Shown here: piece after piece, positions 8,953-17,548 of the stretch
Layout: each line of letters begins with the position of its first letter
Position numbering within the stretch: the first letter of the stretch is position 1
Assembly: GCF_034670185.1 (NCBI RefSeq)
Contig: NZ_JAXMNY010000002.1
Location: forward strand, 806,001 to 870,000
Length of the DNA stretch: 64,000 nt
From: Nisaea sp.
Lineage (GTDB): Bacteria; Pseudomonadota; Alphaproteobacteria; Thalassobaculales; Thalassobaculaceae
Reading direction: 5' to 3'
Notes under the pieces: model-generated
What the model was told of the DNA's origin: nothing
Database searches by the model: none
What the model saw: the letters and a program-made list of their open reading frames with translations, nothing else
Program-made: the position numbers and the translations under genes

Positions 8953-9459
8953 TTAACGTCGCAGCGAGGAGATCGGCTCAACCGGGCGCGGCTCCAGATC
9001 CCAGGGGAAATGAATCCAGGTATCCTGGCTGACCTCGGTCACGAAAGTATCGACCAGCGGCCGGCCGGCAGGCTTGGCATAAACCGTCGCAAAATGAGCT
9101 TTCGGCAGCAATGCCCGCACAGCCTTCGCCGTCTCACCGGTATCGACCAGATCATCGACAATCAGCCAGCCTGTGCCATCACCCGCGATGTCACATGTTT
9201 TCATCATGCGGATGGTACCGCGCTCCTGGTCGGAGCCATCGACGCCGTAGGATGCGGCGCTGACCGTGTCGATAATCCGGATGTTCAGCTCACGCGCCAC
9301 AACGGCTGCAGGGACCAGCCCGCCGCGTGTGATGGCAACGATTCCGTCAAAGGGACCTACTTCTGTCAGCCGCCAGGCCAGGGCCTTTGCGGTTCGGTGA
9401 AGCTCTTCCCAGCTGACCGGGAAGGACTTGTTAAAAGAAGCCTGATCGTCACTCGGCAT
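8953..9459 (-). CDS. gpt: Xanthine(-guanine) phosphoribosyltransferase
   Basis: This purine-salvage enzyme transfers 5-phosphoribose from PRPP to xanthine or guanine. The 168-residue product shows GIVAITRGGLVPA near the N-terminus and the PRPP-binding loop LIVDDLVDTGETA. The C-terminus WIHFPWDLEP is the hallmark of E. coli-type Gpt. The ATG at 9459 follows a weak GGGTG; a GTG three codons upstream is the alternative. It converges with the FNR-type gene, 27 bp apart. Confidence 0.9.
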   Translation of the reverse strand: MPSDDQASFNKSFPVSWEELHRTAKALAWRLTEVGPFDGIVAITRGGLVPAAVVARELNIRIIDTVSAASYGVDGSDQERGTIRMMKTCDIAGDGTGWLIVDDLVDTGETAKAVRALLPKAHFATVYAKPAGRPLVDTFVTEVSQDTWIHFPWDLEPRPVEPISSLRR

Positions 9460-9651
9460 GGCGCGCACCCATCAACAGCGTACAGAGATGTGGCGACATA
9501 GCCCGGTCGGCGGAATTCCGCAACGCTGAATGCCATGACCGCTCCGCGTCCGATTCGCTCCCACTATCGTTCTCCGACGTGAATATCGCTTCGGCCCGGG
9601 TCAATCTGACGGACGACACACCGAACCCGGCGTGACACATTTCGCACATAG

Positions 9652-9687
9652 AAAAAGCGCCGCCCGAAGACCGGACGGCGCTTTTTT
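9652..9687 (-). terminator. Strong intrinsic terminator after the lipoprotein gene
   Basis: A GC-rich stem (GCGCCGTCCGG opposite CCCGGGCGGCGC-like arm, one mismatch) with a TCTT/AAGA loop is bracketed by an A-run on one side and a T-run on the other. It lies 18 bp after the stop of the minus-strand lipoprotein gene. The flanking A and T runs would let it work in both directions. Confidence 0.8.
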
Positions 9688-9704
9688 AACTCTTATGTTC
9701 CCGG

Positions 9705-10904
9705 CTAGCGGACGAACAGACGAACCTCGTTGCTCGACGTGTCGCTGGCAGTTGTCGCTGACAGAGCCACCCGGCTCGGCGGCAGCCCCATATCGGTCAG
9801 GGCACGAAGGACATCCTGCGCGTTCTTCCGCGCCTTGCTGGTGTCGAGCGCTGCCTGCGCCGACGAGCCACCGGACGGGGACACCGCCACAAGGTCGAAG
9901 GACGCATCCGGGCGACGTTCCAGAGCCCGGCTGACGGCAGTGTAGAGCGCCTGCTGATAGTTCACGTTGTTCCGGTCGAAGCGGATCACCACGAGGGGCC
10001 GCCGAGATCCGGTGGCGGAACTCAGGCCACGACTTTGAACTGTCGGAGTCGCCGTTGCCGAGGCACTGCCCATTCCGTAGGTACGGGAGGCGAGGCTGGT
10101 GCCGAAGAACTCACCGTTCTTGATAGCGAGAGCCAACGTGTTCAGATCGTTCCGTTCGGTTGCAACATAACGGCTCTGACGGCGAATATCGTCGCTCAGC
10201 TCGGTCAGCAACCGGTCAACCAGCACAACGGTGCGGTTGACGTCATCCTCAAGCACTTCCAGCTGACGGTGGTCTTCGTCAACAGCACCGGAGAGGCCGA
10301 AGGCAGCACGCGTGGCGTCGAGCAGGTAGGTCGACAGCGCGGCGTCAGCAGCAACACGGTTAGAAAGATCGTTCATGTCGCCGATATCGGCATTCACCTG
10401 TTCGAGCAAACGCTGCGATTCGTTCCAGGAAGAGACCAGCACCGGATTGCCCGGCGTGGTGCCTACCTGCAGCCGCGAGCGGATGGTCGCAACGGACAGG
10501 TGATAGGTCTGCGCATTGCCGATCGTCCTCTGACGGACAGTCTGCAAATCACCGTTATGGCTCCGTATGGATTCCTGCAAACGCCGCAGGTCATCCCGGA
10601 GCTGCACCACCTTGTTGCCGACGAAGGTGCCTGTTGCGGCTCCCGGTCTGGGCGGCTGCACTTCGAAGTTCGTATTGTTCAAACTAAGTTGCTGCTGCCC
10701 ACTGGCACTGAGTGGCTGGCCTGCGAGTTCGCCGGCAGACGGCTGAATCGCCACCTGGCCAGGCACTTGCCCGGATGTCTGAGCGGCTCCGGCCGGAGCT
10801 TCGCCAGAAAGGCTCGGCCACAAAGCGTCGGATGAAAAAGAACAGCCTCCGAGAAGGAGAACCATTGCGCCCAGAACAACGAGCGACGAGCGATTAAGAA
10901 TCAT
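9705..10904 (-). CDS. Outer-envelope lipoprotein with coiled-coil and OmpA-like C-terminus, function unknown
   Basis: The 399-residue product starts with a lipoprotein signal peptide: MILNRSS, a hydrophobic core, and LLGGC with the lipidated Cys at 21. A Gln/Pro/Gly/Ser-rich linker (about 25-90) precedes a long helical region (about 95-265) with many Leu, Arg and Asp heptads. After a Ser/Thr linker, the last ~95 residues (PLVVIRFDR, then ALERRPDASFDLVAVSP, then ALTDMGLPPSRV) have the alternating strand-helix pattern of OmpA/peptidoglycan-binding-like domains, although the canonical NxxLSxxRA motif is degenerate (DTSKARKNAQDVLRAL). An envelope tether role is an inference. It is monocistronic, with its own terminator. 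Confidence 0.65.
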   Translation of the reverse strand: MILNRSSLVVLGAMVLLLGGCSFSSDALWPSLSGEAPAGAAQTSGQVPGQVAIQPSAGELAGQPLSASGQQQLSLNNTNFEVQPPRPGAATGTFVGNKVVQLRDDLRRLQESIRSHNGDLQTVRQRTIGNAQTYHLSVATIRSRLQVGTTPGNPVLVSSWNESQRLLEQVNADIGDMNDLSNRVAADAALSTYLLDATRAAFGLSGAVDEDHRQLEVLEDDVNRTVVLVDRLLTELSDDIRRQSRYVATERNDLNTLALAIKNGEFFGTSLASRTYGMGSASATATPTVQSRGLSSATGSRRPLVVIRFDRNNVNYQQALYTAVSRALERRPDASFDLVAVSPSGGSSAQAALDTSKARKNAQDVLRALTDMGLPPSRVALSATTASDTSSNEVRLFVR

Positions 10905-11194
10905 AGGACGCTGTCACCTTGTAAATAGGTGTTATGTTTGCCGCGGTTTCAGGTAGATCCGTCCGACCAACCAATGCCGACCCCCCTAGCAATGAGCCCC
11001 GGCGATCCGCCCTTTCGGGTAGGAGCCCCGCCTCCGTCTACCCCCGACCGGTACGGGTTGAAGACGGTAGGAATAAGCTTGCTGACGCAGTCCCCCACTG
11101 ATGGTAGCCGCAAGCCGCGAAATTCGTAGGGATAGTAACCAATGCCAATCGGGCCTACAAGTTGTTTTCCCAAACGATTCCGTAAGATAAGCGC
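10905..11194. other. Intergenic stretch without recognisable gene
   Basis: About 290 bp between the lipoprotein start and the tRNA promoter hold no supported reading frame. The centre (about 10975-11120) is GC-rich and C-tract-rich (for example GACCCCCC and TCTACCCCCGACC), unlike the T-rich end next to the tRNA gene. I could not match it to 6S, SRP, tmRNA or RNase P RNA. The lipoprotein promoter should lie in its left part. Confidence 0.4.
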
Positions 11195-11223
11195 TTGCGT
11201 TTCCAATTAGGCTTGAGTATGTT
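11195..11223 (+). promoter_or_regulatory. Probable promoter of tRNA-Arg
   Basis: TTGCGT (11195-11200) and TATGTT (11218-11223) are separated by 17 bp and lie 35 bp upstream of the tRNA 5' end. This is a plausible sigma-70 promoter. There is a GC-rich discriminator region between the -10 and the tRNA, as expected for stable-RNA genes. Confidence 0.5.
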
Positions 11224-11257
11224 CCGGCCTCCTTCGGGGGCGCCATGCTCCCAAGGG

Positions 11258-11334
11258 GCGCCCGTAGCTCAGCTGGATAGAGCACTTGACTACGAATCAA
11301 GAGGTCGGGAGTTCGAATCTTCCCGGGCGCGCCA
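11258..11334 (+). tRNA. tRNA-Arg (anticodon ACG)
   Basis: The 77-nt gene folds as a complete cloverleaf. It has acceptor stem GCGCCCG/CGGGCGC with discriminator G, and encoded CCA at 11332-11334. The D-arm begins with GCTCAGCTGGATAGAGC and the T-arm contains GTTCGAATC. The anticodon arm is CTTGA-CTACGAA-TCAAG, giving ACG at 11292-11294, which is deaminated to ICG to read CGU/CGC/CGA. A short direct repeat (AATTCCCCC twice, 11341-11361) follows immediately. No integrase or attachment duplication was seen nearby. Confidence 0.97.
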
Positions 11335-11486
11335 TTTCATAATTCCCCCCAGAATTCCCCCGTATGCAGCGGGTTTCAAGCCAGCGTTCCGTGGCTTGAA
11401 TACGATCATGCGCGCCGCCCACACTGAATATTAACTTTTCTCGCGCTATATAACGTTCAGGCTGAATAAAGGCTTGGACGCAACAG

Positions 11487-11996
11487 ATGACAAAGCTTTC
11501 AAAAGAAGATCTGCGTGCCCTTCGGGTGATGATCGTGGAAGATGACCAGCCAACCAGGCTGCTCATACGAACATTTCTGGAGCATCTTCTGTTTGACGAC
11601 GTCACCGAACGCGAGAACGGCGAGCTTGCCCTCAAGGACCTGACCAGGCGGCATTACGACCTCGTCATCACCGATCTTGAAATGCAGCCGATGAACGGCT
11701 GGGACATCCTGCATCGCATCCGCCACGACCCGAACGTCACGAACCCCTATGTTCCCGTCATTCTCGTCACCCAGCACGCCAGCAGGGAATCGGTCCTCAA
11801 GGCCCGGGATGACGGCGCGAGTGCGTTTGTTGCCAAGCCGGTCGACTTCAAAAATCTGCAGCGGACAATCCTGACTGTGCTTTCCGACGCCCGTCCGTTC
11901 GTGAAGTCAGACGGTTATGCAGGTCCAGACCGCCGGCGGCAGGACAAGCTCCCCAAGGGCGGCAAGTACCAGCGCGAGGGTGACTATCGCTGGTAG
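11487..11996 (+). CDS. Single-domain (CheY-like) response regulator with basic tail
   Basis: This is a 169-residue receiver protein. Acidic pocket residues are D19 and D20, the phospho-acceptor is D63 in VITDLEM, the switch Thr is T95 (ILVTQHAS), and the conserved Lys is K117 in VAKPVD. There is no DNA-binding output domain. Instead a ~45-residue basic tail contains GPDRRRQ and ends KYQREGDYRW. The GPDRRR motif recurs at the end of many alphaproteobacterial receiver proteins and its role is unknown to me. The partner kinase is not adjacent. It may signal to chemotaxis or motility machinery (inference). Confidence 0.88.
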   Translation: MTKLSKEDLRALRVMIVEDDQPTRLLIRTFLEHLLFDDVTERENGELALKDLTRRHYDLVITDLEMQPMNGWDILHRIRHDPNVTNPYVPVILVTQHASRESVLKARDDGASAFVAKPVDFKNLQRTILTVLSDARPFVKSDGYAGPDRRRQDKLPKGGKYQREGDYRW

Positions 11997-12029
11997 CCCC
12001 ATCACGGCTACCGCATCACTGTTACCCCA

Positions 12030-13835
12030 TTATGATTCTGAGGATAGTCGGCACTCCTCGCGATAAGGTGTCAGCCTCGGGACCTGGCCGCTATTCAGGC
12101 GGTCCTGCATTTCCGTCCAGTATTCCAGCGTCAGAAGATCGCCGTGGGCTTCCCGGAAAACACGCCGGAGACGACGGTTCTCGATCCTGAGATGCGTTTC
12201 CAGCTCCTCGGGCAGAAAGATCACGCCCTCCTCGAAGAACCAGTCCGGAATATCCTCCTCGCCATCGAATCGGTCCTGATTGGTCCGCACCTTGACGTCG
12301 GTCAGATCCTCAATGGCGTCGTAATCAAAGAGATAAACTTTGCGGATACCGCTGATCCCGTAATTCCGGCCGTCGAGATCCTTGTTGAAGATATTCGCCG
12401 CGGCATTGTTGGCGATGCACTGGCCGAGATTGAGGATCGCGACTTCGGCCTCTTCCTCCGTGGCACTCTCCAGAAAGACCGGAAACGGAATCATCTTGAT
12501 CTGCACGATCAGGTGGCGAAACAGCAGCCCCGCCCCGGTCTGGATCACGTTGTCGCCCGCCGCCTCCAGGATCTCCTGGCGCAACGTGTCGGTGAAGTAA
12601 TCCGCCGGCAGGGTGACGTTGTAATAGATGATGTTGTCCAGCATGGAGCCGGCCCGGTTGATCTCGTGCACCCGGCTGTATTTCTGCAGCACGGAACGGA
12701 CACCCGGAAACACACCCCATTTGTAGCCCGCGGTCGGATGGTCCCTGATCACCTTGGCGACATAGCCGAGGGAGGGCGCCGAAAATCCGATAGCGACAGT
12801 GCCCCGGGAGCCGACGGCATAATCCAGCGTCTCTCCGGATGCCTTCAGCTCGTCCTCGATCTGCCTGATCACGGCGACCTTGCCGATATGATTATAGCCG
12901 ATGGTGGAATATTGCAGGCCGTGCGGCCGGTCGGGCATCAGAGCGAACAGAAAGGCCGCCATCTCATGATAGTGCTCGGCCGTCACATGAAAATTGGCCA
13001 GCGTCGAGCTGAAGACATATTGCAGGTCATCCGAGCCGAGAATGACCGCGTCGACCAAAATCCCCTCCGCCTCATTCAGCAACGCAATACCAAGCGGAAC
13101 AGGCTCCAGACCGTCACGCAAGATCCGGCCGACGAGATAGGCGCCCCGGTTCCGATAGAACCCGGCATCCGCCATCTCGATCCCGTCGATCCGGCCCGCC
13201 TCCGGGACGGCTTCTAGAATACGAGCCGCGACTGCGTCAGCATCCGCCGCAAGATTGCGCCAGGACCGTGAAAACCCGGCCAGAGTCAGCACAGGAACAA
13301 GCTGCGCGCCGTCAACCGGCCTCTCGATATCGAACAATCGGGTGACAACGGGATGCGGCACTTTTTGCTCATCCCGAGCGCGGGCGCTGGAATAGGTCGA
13401 GGCGCGCCACATATCCGCATGCACCTGACGCCGCACTGAATTGAGAAACGCATAGGCGAGGTCTGCATGATAGAGCCCGTCGATCAGAGGCAGATACTGG
13501 TCTTCCACCTCCGCCCAGAAAGCGTCCTTACCCTGGACTTCCGGGCAATGCAGCAGGATCACTGGCACCAGCGCATTGACGGTCGCACCATAAATGCCGA
13601 GCCGCTCCTGGCTCAACGCGAGAGAAGCCGGCCAGTCCCGCGCTTCGAAAGCCGTCTTGGCGAGGGTCGCGATGGCTCTGAAACGGCCGTAATAATCTGT
13701 GAAAGCGCCATGGATCAGTGATGCGACGGATTCGATCCTGTCCGCATCGCTGCCGGCCGCCTCAAGTTCTTCCTGAGCCGCTGCCGTGATGTTCGGCGTT
13801 CTCAGTGTCGTCTCGCCACGCCGGATTGATTGCAC
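12030..13835 (-). CDS. aceK: Isocitrate dehydrogenase kinase/phosphatase
   Basis: AceK phosphorylates and dephosphorylates isocitrate dehydrogenase, switching carbon between the TCA cycle and the glyoxylate shunt. The 601-residue length fits the family (about 570-600). An N-terminal regulatory domain precedes a kinase-like domain containing AVGSRGTVAIGFSAPSLGY (ATP loop), FPGVRSVLQKYSRVHE, and catalytic-segment motifs NIFNKDLDGRNYG and YLFDYDAIEDL. The start is a GTG at 13835 preceded by GGAAGGGG. No aceA or aceB lies in the window. Its presence implies growth on C2 units or fatty acids, matching the neighbouring beta-oxidation genes. Confidence 0.96.
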   Translation of the reverse strand: MQSIRRGETTLRTPNITAAAQEELEAAGSDADRIESVASLIHGAFTDYYGRFRAIATLAKTAFEARDWPASLALSQERLGIYGATVNALVPVILLHCPEVQGKDAFWAEVEDQYLPLIDGLYHADLAYAFLNSVRRQVHADMWRASTYSSARARDEQKVPHPVVTRLFDIERPVDGAQLVPVLTLAGFSRSWRNLAADADAVAARILEAVPEAGRIDGIEMADAGFYRNRGAYLVGRILRDGLEPVPLGIALLNEAEGILVDAVILGSDDLQYVFSSTLANFHVTAEHYHEMAAFLFALMPDRPHGLQYSTIGYNHIGKVAVIRQIEDELKASGETLDYAVGSRGTVAIGFSAPSLGYVAKVIRDHPTAGYKWGVFPGVRSVLQKYSRVHEINRAGSMLDNIIYYNVTLPADYFTDTLRQEILEAAGDNVIQTGAGLLFRHLIVQIKMIPFPVFLESATEEEAEVAILNLGQCIANNAAANIFNKDLDGRNYGISGIRKVYLFDYDAIEDLTDVKVRTNQDRFDGEEDIPDWFFEEGVIFLPEELETHLRIENRRLRRVFREAHGDLLTLEYWTEMQDRLNSGQVPRLTPYREECRLSSES

Positions 13836-13930
13836 CGTCTCGCCCCTTCCCTTCCGGGTTTTCTTTGATCATGGGCCGGGAGGCCTAGCAGGATAAAGCC
13901 CTTTTCAGCGCACCGGGACAGACGCCGAAG

Positions 13931-13959
13931 CAAAACAGGCGGCCACAAGGACCGCCCGT
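13931..13959 (-). terminator. Probable terminator of the beta-oxidation operon
   Basis: On the minus strand ACGGGCGGTCC and GGCCGCCTGT form a stem with a TTGT loop (one bulge) and are followed by TTTTG. It lies about 27 bp after the stop of the 3-hydroxyacyl-CoA dehydrogenase gene, the last gene of its operon. Confidence 0.6.
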
Positions 13960-13985
13960 CTAAAACCTTAAAGGTCTTGCGTGAG

Positions 13986-14861
13986 TCAGGCGACCCGCTT
14001 GCCTTTTTCGTCGTAGCGGTACCAGCCCCGACCAGCGCGGCGGCCGGTGCGGCCGGCTTTCACCATCTGACGCAGGATCGGGCGCGGGTTGAAGCGCTCG
14101 CCATAGGCTTCATGCAGGATCTCGGCAACCTGCAGGTTCAGGCTGTTGGAGATATTGTCCATCAGCTCGAACGGGCCGACCGGATGGCCGAGGCCCAGCT
14201 TGCAGCCGATATCGATATCTTCCGGCGTGCAGGCACCTTCCTCGGCAAGCCGCAGCACCTCGTCCCACATGGCGAAGAGGATACGATTGACGGCAAATCC
14301 AACCACGTCCTTCACGTCAATCGGGGTCTTACCGGCCTCGATGCAGACATCACGAGCGGCGGCGATCACCGTATCGTCCGTGTCCATGCCGCGGATCACC
14401 TCGACCAGCTTCATGCGGCTGACTGGAGAGAAGAAATGCAGGCCGAGGAAACGGGACTGGCGCTTCTCGGAGAAATAGGAAGCCAGCACGGTGATCGAGA
14501 TGCTGGAGGTGTTCGACGCGATGATCGCATCATCCTTGCAGACCGCGTCCAGCTCTTTATAGACAGCGGCCTTCACCTCTTCGTCCTCGAACACGGCCTC
14601 GATCACCAGATCGCGGTCGCCGAACCCGGAGACGTCCGTGGCGGTGGAAATGTTCGACAGCGCCGCCGCCATGTCCTCTTCCGCCCAGAACTTCCGGGCG
14701 ACACCGGATTCGAGCGTCTTCTGGAGTCCGGCCATTGCCTTGTCCAGACGCGCCTGCTCCGGCTCCATCATCACCACGTTCTTGCCAGCCATGGCGAAGA
14801 CCAGGGCAATTTCGGAGCCCATCATCCCGGCGCCGATGACGCCGATTTTGTTCACTGACAT
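13986..14861 (-). CDS. 3-hydroxyacyl-CoA (3-hydroxybutyryl-CoA) dehydrogenase
   Basis: This NAD-dependent enzyme oxidises L-3-hydroxyacyl-CoA in beta-oxidation. The 291-residue product has the Rossmann motif GVIGAGMMGSEIA (7-19), the catalytic segment ASNTSSISI followed by GLHFFSPV (catalytic His) and the partner Glu region. The C-terminal dimer domain shows VGFAVNRIL and LGHPVGPFELMD. It is a single-function protein of the HbdA/PaaH type, without the hydratase half of FadB. AGGAGG precedes the ATG. It is last in the operon thiolase - SDR - acyl-CoA dehydrogenase - this gene. Confidence 0.92.
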   Translation of the reverse strand: MSVNKIGVIGAGMMGSEIALVFAMAGKNVVMMEPEQARLDKAMAGLQKTLESGVARKFWAEEDMAAALSNISTATDVSGFGDRDLVIEAVFEDEEVKAAVYKELDAVCKDDAIIASNTSSISITVLASYFSEKRQSRFLGLHFFSPVSRMKLVEVIRGMDTDDTVIAAARDVCIEAGKTPIDVKDVVGFAVNRILFAMWDEVLRLAEEGACTPEDIDIGCKLGLGHPVGPFELMDNISNSLNLQVAEILHEAYGERFNPRPILRQMVKAGRTGRRAGRGWYRYDEKGKRVA

Positions 14862-14945
14862 CCCATCCTCCTCGAACGGCTTGGTATCTGAAACTCGTTG
14901 CCCGATTTCGTATAGGCTCCGTCGCGCCCGTTCAAGCGAACCCGA

Positions 14946-16748
14946 CTAAAAACCGTCAGCGGACATGCGAAAGACCGTATCGTCACCGGATTCGAGCAGG
15001 CCGAGCGCCGGCGCCGCGCGGGGCAGCAGCCAGGCGAAGACAAAGCCGCAGGTCTCGATCTTGCCGTTGAGAAAGGCCCGTTCTTCCGCACTGTCCGCCG
15101 CCGGCAACGACCGCTCGGCCGTAACGGCCTGCGCCAGCCAAGAACGGGCGAGGGTGATATATCCCGCCGCCTCCATGAAGGCCGCCGCGTTCGCCAGCAC
15201 GCAGCGCGGCTCTTGCCGGAGCGCCGGAAGAAGCTGTTCGGCAAGCTTCCGGAACCGGTCCGTCATCTCCTCGAGATCCCCCGCATGCCCGGCCAGAGTA
15301 TCAACGGCGCGCGCGGCCATCACCGTTTCAGCAATGCCGTCCAGAAAGAGAGTGAAAGAACGGCCATCTGCCTGTCCGAGCTTTCGGCCCATCAGGTCAA
15401 TCGCCTGGATACCGTTCGCGCCCTCGTGGATCGGGTTCAGCCGATTGTCCCGCCAGAACTGCTCGACCGGGAAATCCCGCGTATATCCGGCGCCGCCATG
15501 AATCTGGATCGCCGCATCGTTCGCCTCCAGCGCCCGGTCGGAGAGGAAGGATTTCAGAACAGGGGTCAGAAAATCGAGCAGCAGCCCGGCATCGCGGCGT
15601 GCGGCCTCGTCGGGATGCGTCCGCTGATCGTCCACCAGCAGCGCCGCTTCCAGGCAGAGCGCCAGCCCGCCCTCGGCCACCGCCTTCTGCAACAGCAACA
15701 TCCGCCGAATGTCCGCATGCTCGATCAGCGGGATCTGCGGGCTTGCGGGGTCCTTCCCGTCGGGATGCCGGCCCTGCGGGCGCGTCCGGGCATAGTCGAG
15801 GCTGTGCAGATAGCCTGTATAGGCCAATGCTACGGCACCTGAGCCGACACCGATCCGAGCCTCGTTCATCATGTGGAACATGTAGGTCAAACCGCGATGC
15901 TCTGTGCCGATCAGCTCGCCGATGCAGGGCACCTCCTCGCCAAGATTGATCACCGTGTTGACAGTGCCGCGATAGCCCATCTTGTGATTGAGCCCGGCAA
16001 GAACAACGCCATTCTCGGCCCCCGGATTACCGTCTCCGTCCAGCCGGTAACGCGGCACCAGAAAGAGCGAGAGCCCCTTCACCCCCACCGGCGCGTCCGG
16101 CGTCCGGGCCAGAACAAGATGAACGATATTTTCCGCAAGCTCGTGCTCACCGCCGGAGATCCACATCTTGGTGCCGGTGAGAGCATAGCTGCCGTCGTCA
16201 CGTGGAGACGCCGTGGTGCGAACGTCGGAGAGCGAGGAGCCGGCATGCGGCTCCGACAGCATCATCGTGCCAAAGAAGCGGCCATCCATCAGCGGCGGCA
16301 GGAACTGCGCCTTCTGGCTTTCCGTGCCGTGTGCGGCGATCAGGTTACCGGCGGCGATGGTCAGGAAGGGATAGGCGACGGTGGCGAGATTGGCAGCCTG
16401 GAAATAGGCGAAGGCGGCCTGCGTCACCACCCAGGGCAACTGCATGCCGCCGAGCGCCTCGTCGTGATGGGCGGCGGCGAAACCGGCTTCGCTGAAGGCG
16501 GCGATAGCGGGGCCGATCTCCGGGTGGACAACCACCCGGCCATTCTCGATACGCGGATCGTCGAGGTCGGAAGCGCGGTTGTGCGGACGGAACTTATCGG
16601 CCGCGATACGGCGGGCCGTCTCCAGGATCGCATCGTAGCTCTCCCGCCCCTGCCCCTCGAACCGGGGACGGTCAAGCAGCCTGTCGATCCCGAGATGCTC
16701 ATGCAGCAGGAAGCCGAGATCCCGGTCGCGTATCAGAAAGTCCGTCAT
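14946..16748 (-). CDS. Acyl-CoA dehydrogenase, long (DmdC-like, ~600 aa) subfamily
   Basis: This FAD enzyme introduces the 2,3-double bond into an acyl-CoA. The 600-residue length is well above the ~380 of classical enzymes and matches the branch that includes methylmercaptopropionyl-CoA dehydrogenase (DmdC). Motifs seen are MMLSEPHAGSSLSD and TGTKMWISGGEH for FAD binding, IQIHGGAGYTRDFPVEQFWRD, and the likely catalytic Glu in IHEGANGIQAIDL. The extra C-terminal ~130 residues are helical. The real acyl substrate cannot be read from sequence; the neighbouring genes point to a fatty or branched acyl-CoA. Confidence 0.9.
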   Translation of the reverse strand: MTDFLIRDRDLGFLLHEHLGIDRLLDRPRFEGQGRESYDAILETARRIAADKFRPHNRASDLDDPRIENGRVVVHPEIGPAIAAFSEAGFAAAHHDEALGGMQLPWVVTQAAFAYFQAANLATVAYPFLTIAAGNLIAAHGTESQKAQFLPPLMDGRFFGTMMLSEPHAGSSLSDVRTTASPRDDGSYALTGTKMWISGGEHELAENIVHLVLARTPDAPVGVKGLSLFLVPRYRLDGDGNPGAENGVVLAGLNHKMGYRGTVNTVINLGEEVPCIGELIGTEHRGLTYMFHMMNEARIGVGSGAVALAYTGYLHSLDYARTRPQGRHPDGKDPASPQIPLIEHADIRRMLLLQKAVAEGGLALCLEAALLVDDQRTHPDEAARRDAGLLLDFLTPVLKSFLSDRALEANDAAIQIHGGAGYTRDFPVEQFWRDNRLNPIHEGANGIQAIDLMGRKLGQADGRSFTLFLDGIAETVMAARAVDTLAGHAGDLEEMTDRFRKLAEQLLPALRQEPRCVLANAAAFMEAAGYITLARSWLAQAVTAERSLPAADSAEERAFLNGKIETCGFVFAWLLPRAAPALGLLESGDDTVFRMSADGF

Positions 16749-16763
16749 CCGGTTTGCCTCGCC

Positions 16764-17534
16764 CTAGCGCAAGACGAAGCCGCCATCGACGGTGACGACC
16801 GAGCCGGTCATGTAGGCCCCTTGGTCGGACGCCAGCAGCAGCAGCGCGCCATCAAGATCGTCCGGCTGGCCGAGCCGACGTTGCGGGATCGTCCTGACCA
16901 TTTTCTGGCCGGGTTCGGTCTTGAAAAAGCCGCTGTTGATCGGCGTTTCGATATAGCCCGGCGCGATGGCGTTCACCCGGATGCCATAACGGCTCAGCTC
17001 CAGCGCCATGGCCCGGTTGAGCTGCAGCAGCCCGCCTTTCGACGCACAATAGGTCGAGAGCGCGCCGATCACTTCGGTCCCGAGTACCGAGGAGATATTG
17101 ATGATCGAGCCGCCACCGCTCTCCTTCATCCGCCGGGCCGCTGCCTGGCCAACCAGGAAACAGCCTTTCAGATTGGTGTCGAGAACCTGATCGTAATCCT
17201 CGGGGCTCATCTCAAGGAACGGCTTCTGCACGGCGATCCCGGCATTGTTGACCAGCACATCGAGCGGGCCGAGCGCGGCCTCCGCATCCTCGACGGCCGC
17301 CGCGACGGAGGCCGGGTCGGTGACATCCATGGCCACCGCATGGGCGGTGCCACCGGCAGCGCGAATCCGCTCCGCCAGTTCCTGCAGCTTGGCCACCTGG
17401 CGTGCGGCCACGGCTACGGCTGCACCGCTGGCCGCCAGTGTCTCCGCGAAACGGGCGCCAAGGCCCTGGCTGGCGCCGGTGACCAGCGCCACCTTGCCGG
17501 TAAGGTCAAAAGACCCGGTAAGGTCAACAGACAT
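16764..17534 (-). CDS. Short-chain dehydrogenase/reductase (3-oxoacyl reductase-like)
   Basis: This is a 256-residue classical SDR: TGASQGLG cofactor motif at 19-26, NNAG at 96-99, catalytic Ser near 148, and YCASK with Y162 and K166. The ending TGSVVTVDGGF is typical. It probably interconverts a 3-oxo and 3-hydroxy intermediate or another secondary alcohol; the substrate is unknown. The ATG at 17534, with TGGAG upstream, follows the thiolase stop by 14 bp. An open extension upstream to 17837 runs antiphase through the thiolase gene and is not real. Co-oriented with beta-oxidation genes. Confidence 0.9.
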   Translation of the reverse strand: MSVDLTGSFDLTGKVALVTGASQGLGARFAETLAASGAAVAVAARQVAKLQELAERIRAAGGTAHAVAMDVTDPASVAAAVEDAEAALGPLDVLVNNAGIAVQKPFLEMSPEDYDQVLDTNLKGCFLVGQAAARRMKESGGGSIINISSVLGTEVIGALSTYCASKGGLLQLNRAMALELSRYGIRVNAIAPGYIETPINSGFFKTEPGQKMVRTIPQRRLGQPDDLDGALLLLASDQGAYMTGSVVTVDGGFVLR

Positions 17535-17548
17535 GGGAAGCTCCAGGA

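Noticed and set aside
10905..11194. Structured RNA gene (6S, SRP, tmRNA or RNase P) in the C-rich intergenic region
   Set aside because: None of the conserved elements of those RNAs could be recognised; only composition is unusual.
11258..11361. tRNA-Arg as an integration site of a mobile element
   Set aside because: No integrase and no duplicated tRNA 3' end were found; the short AATTCCCCC repeat downstream is too small to be an attachment site.
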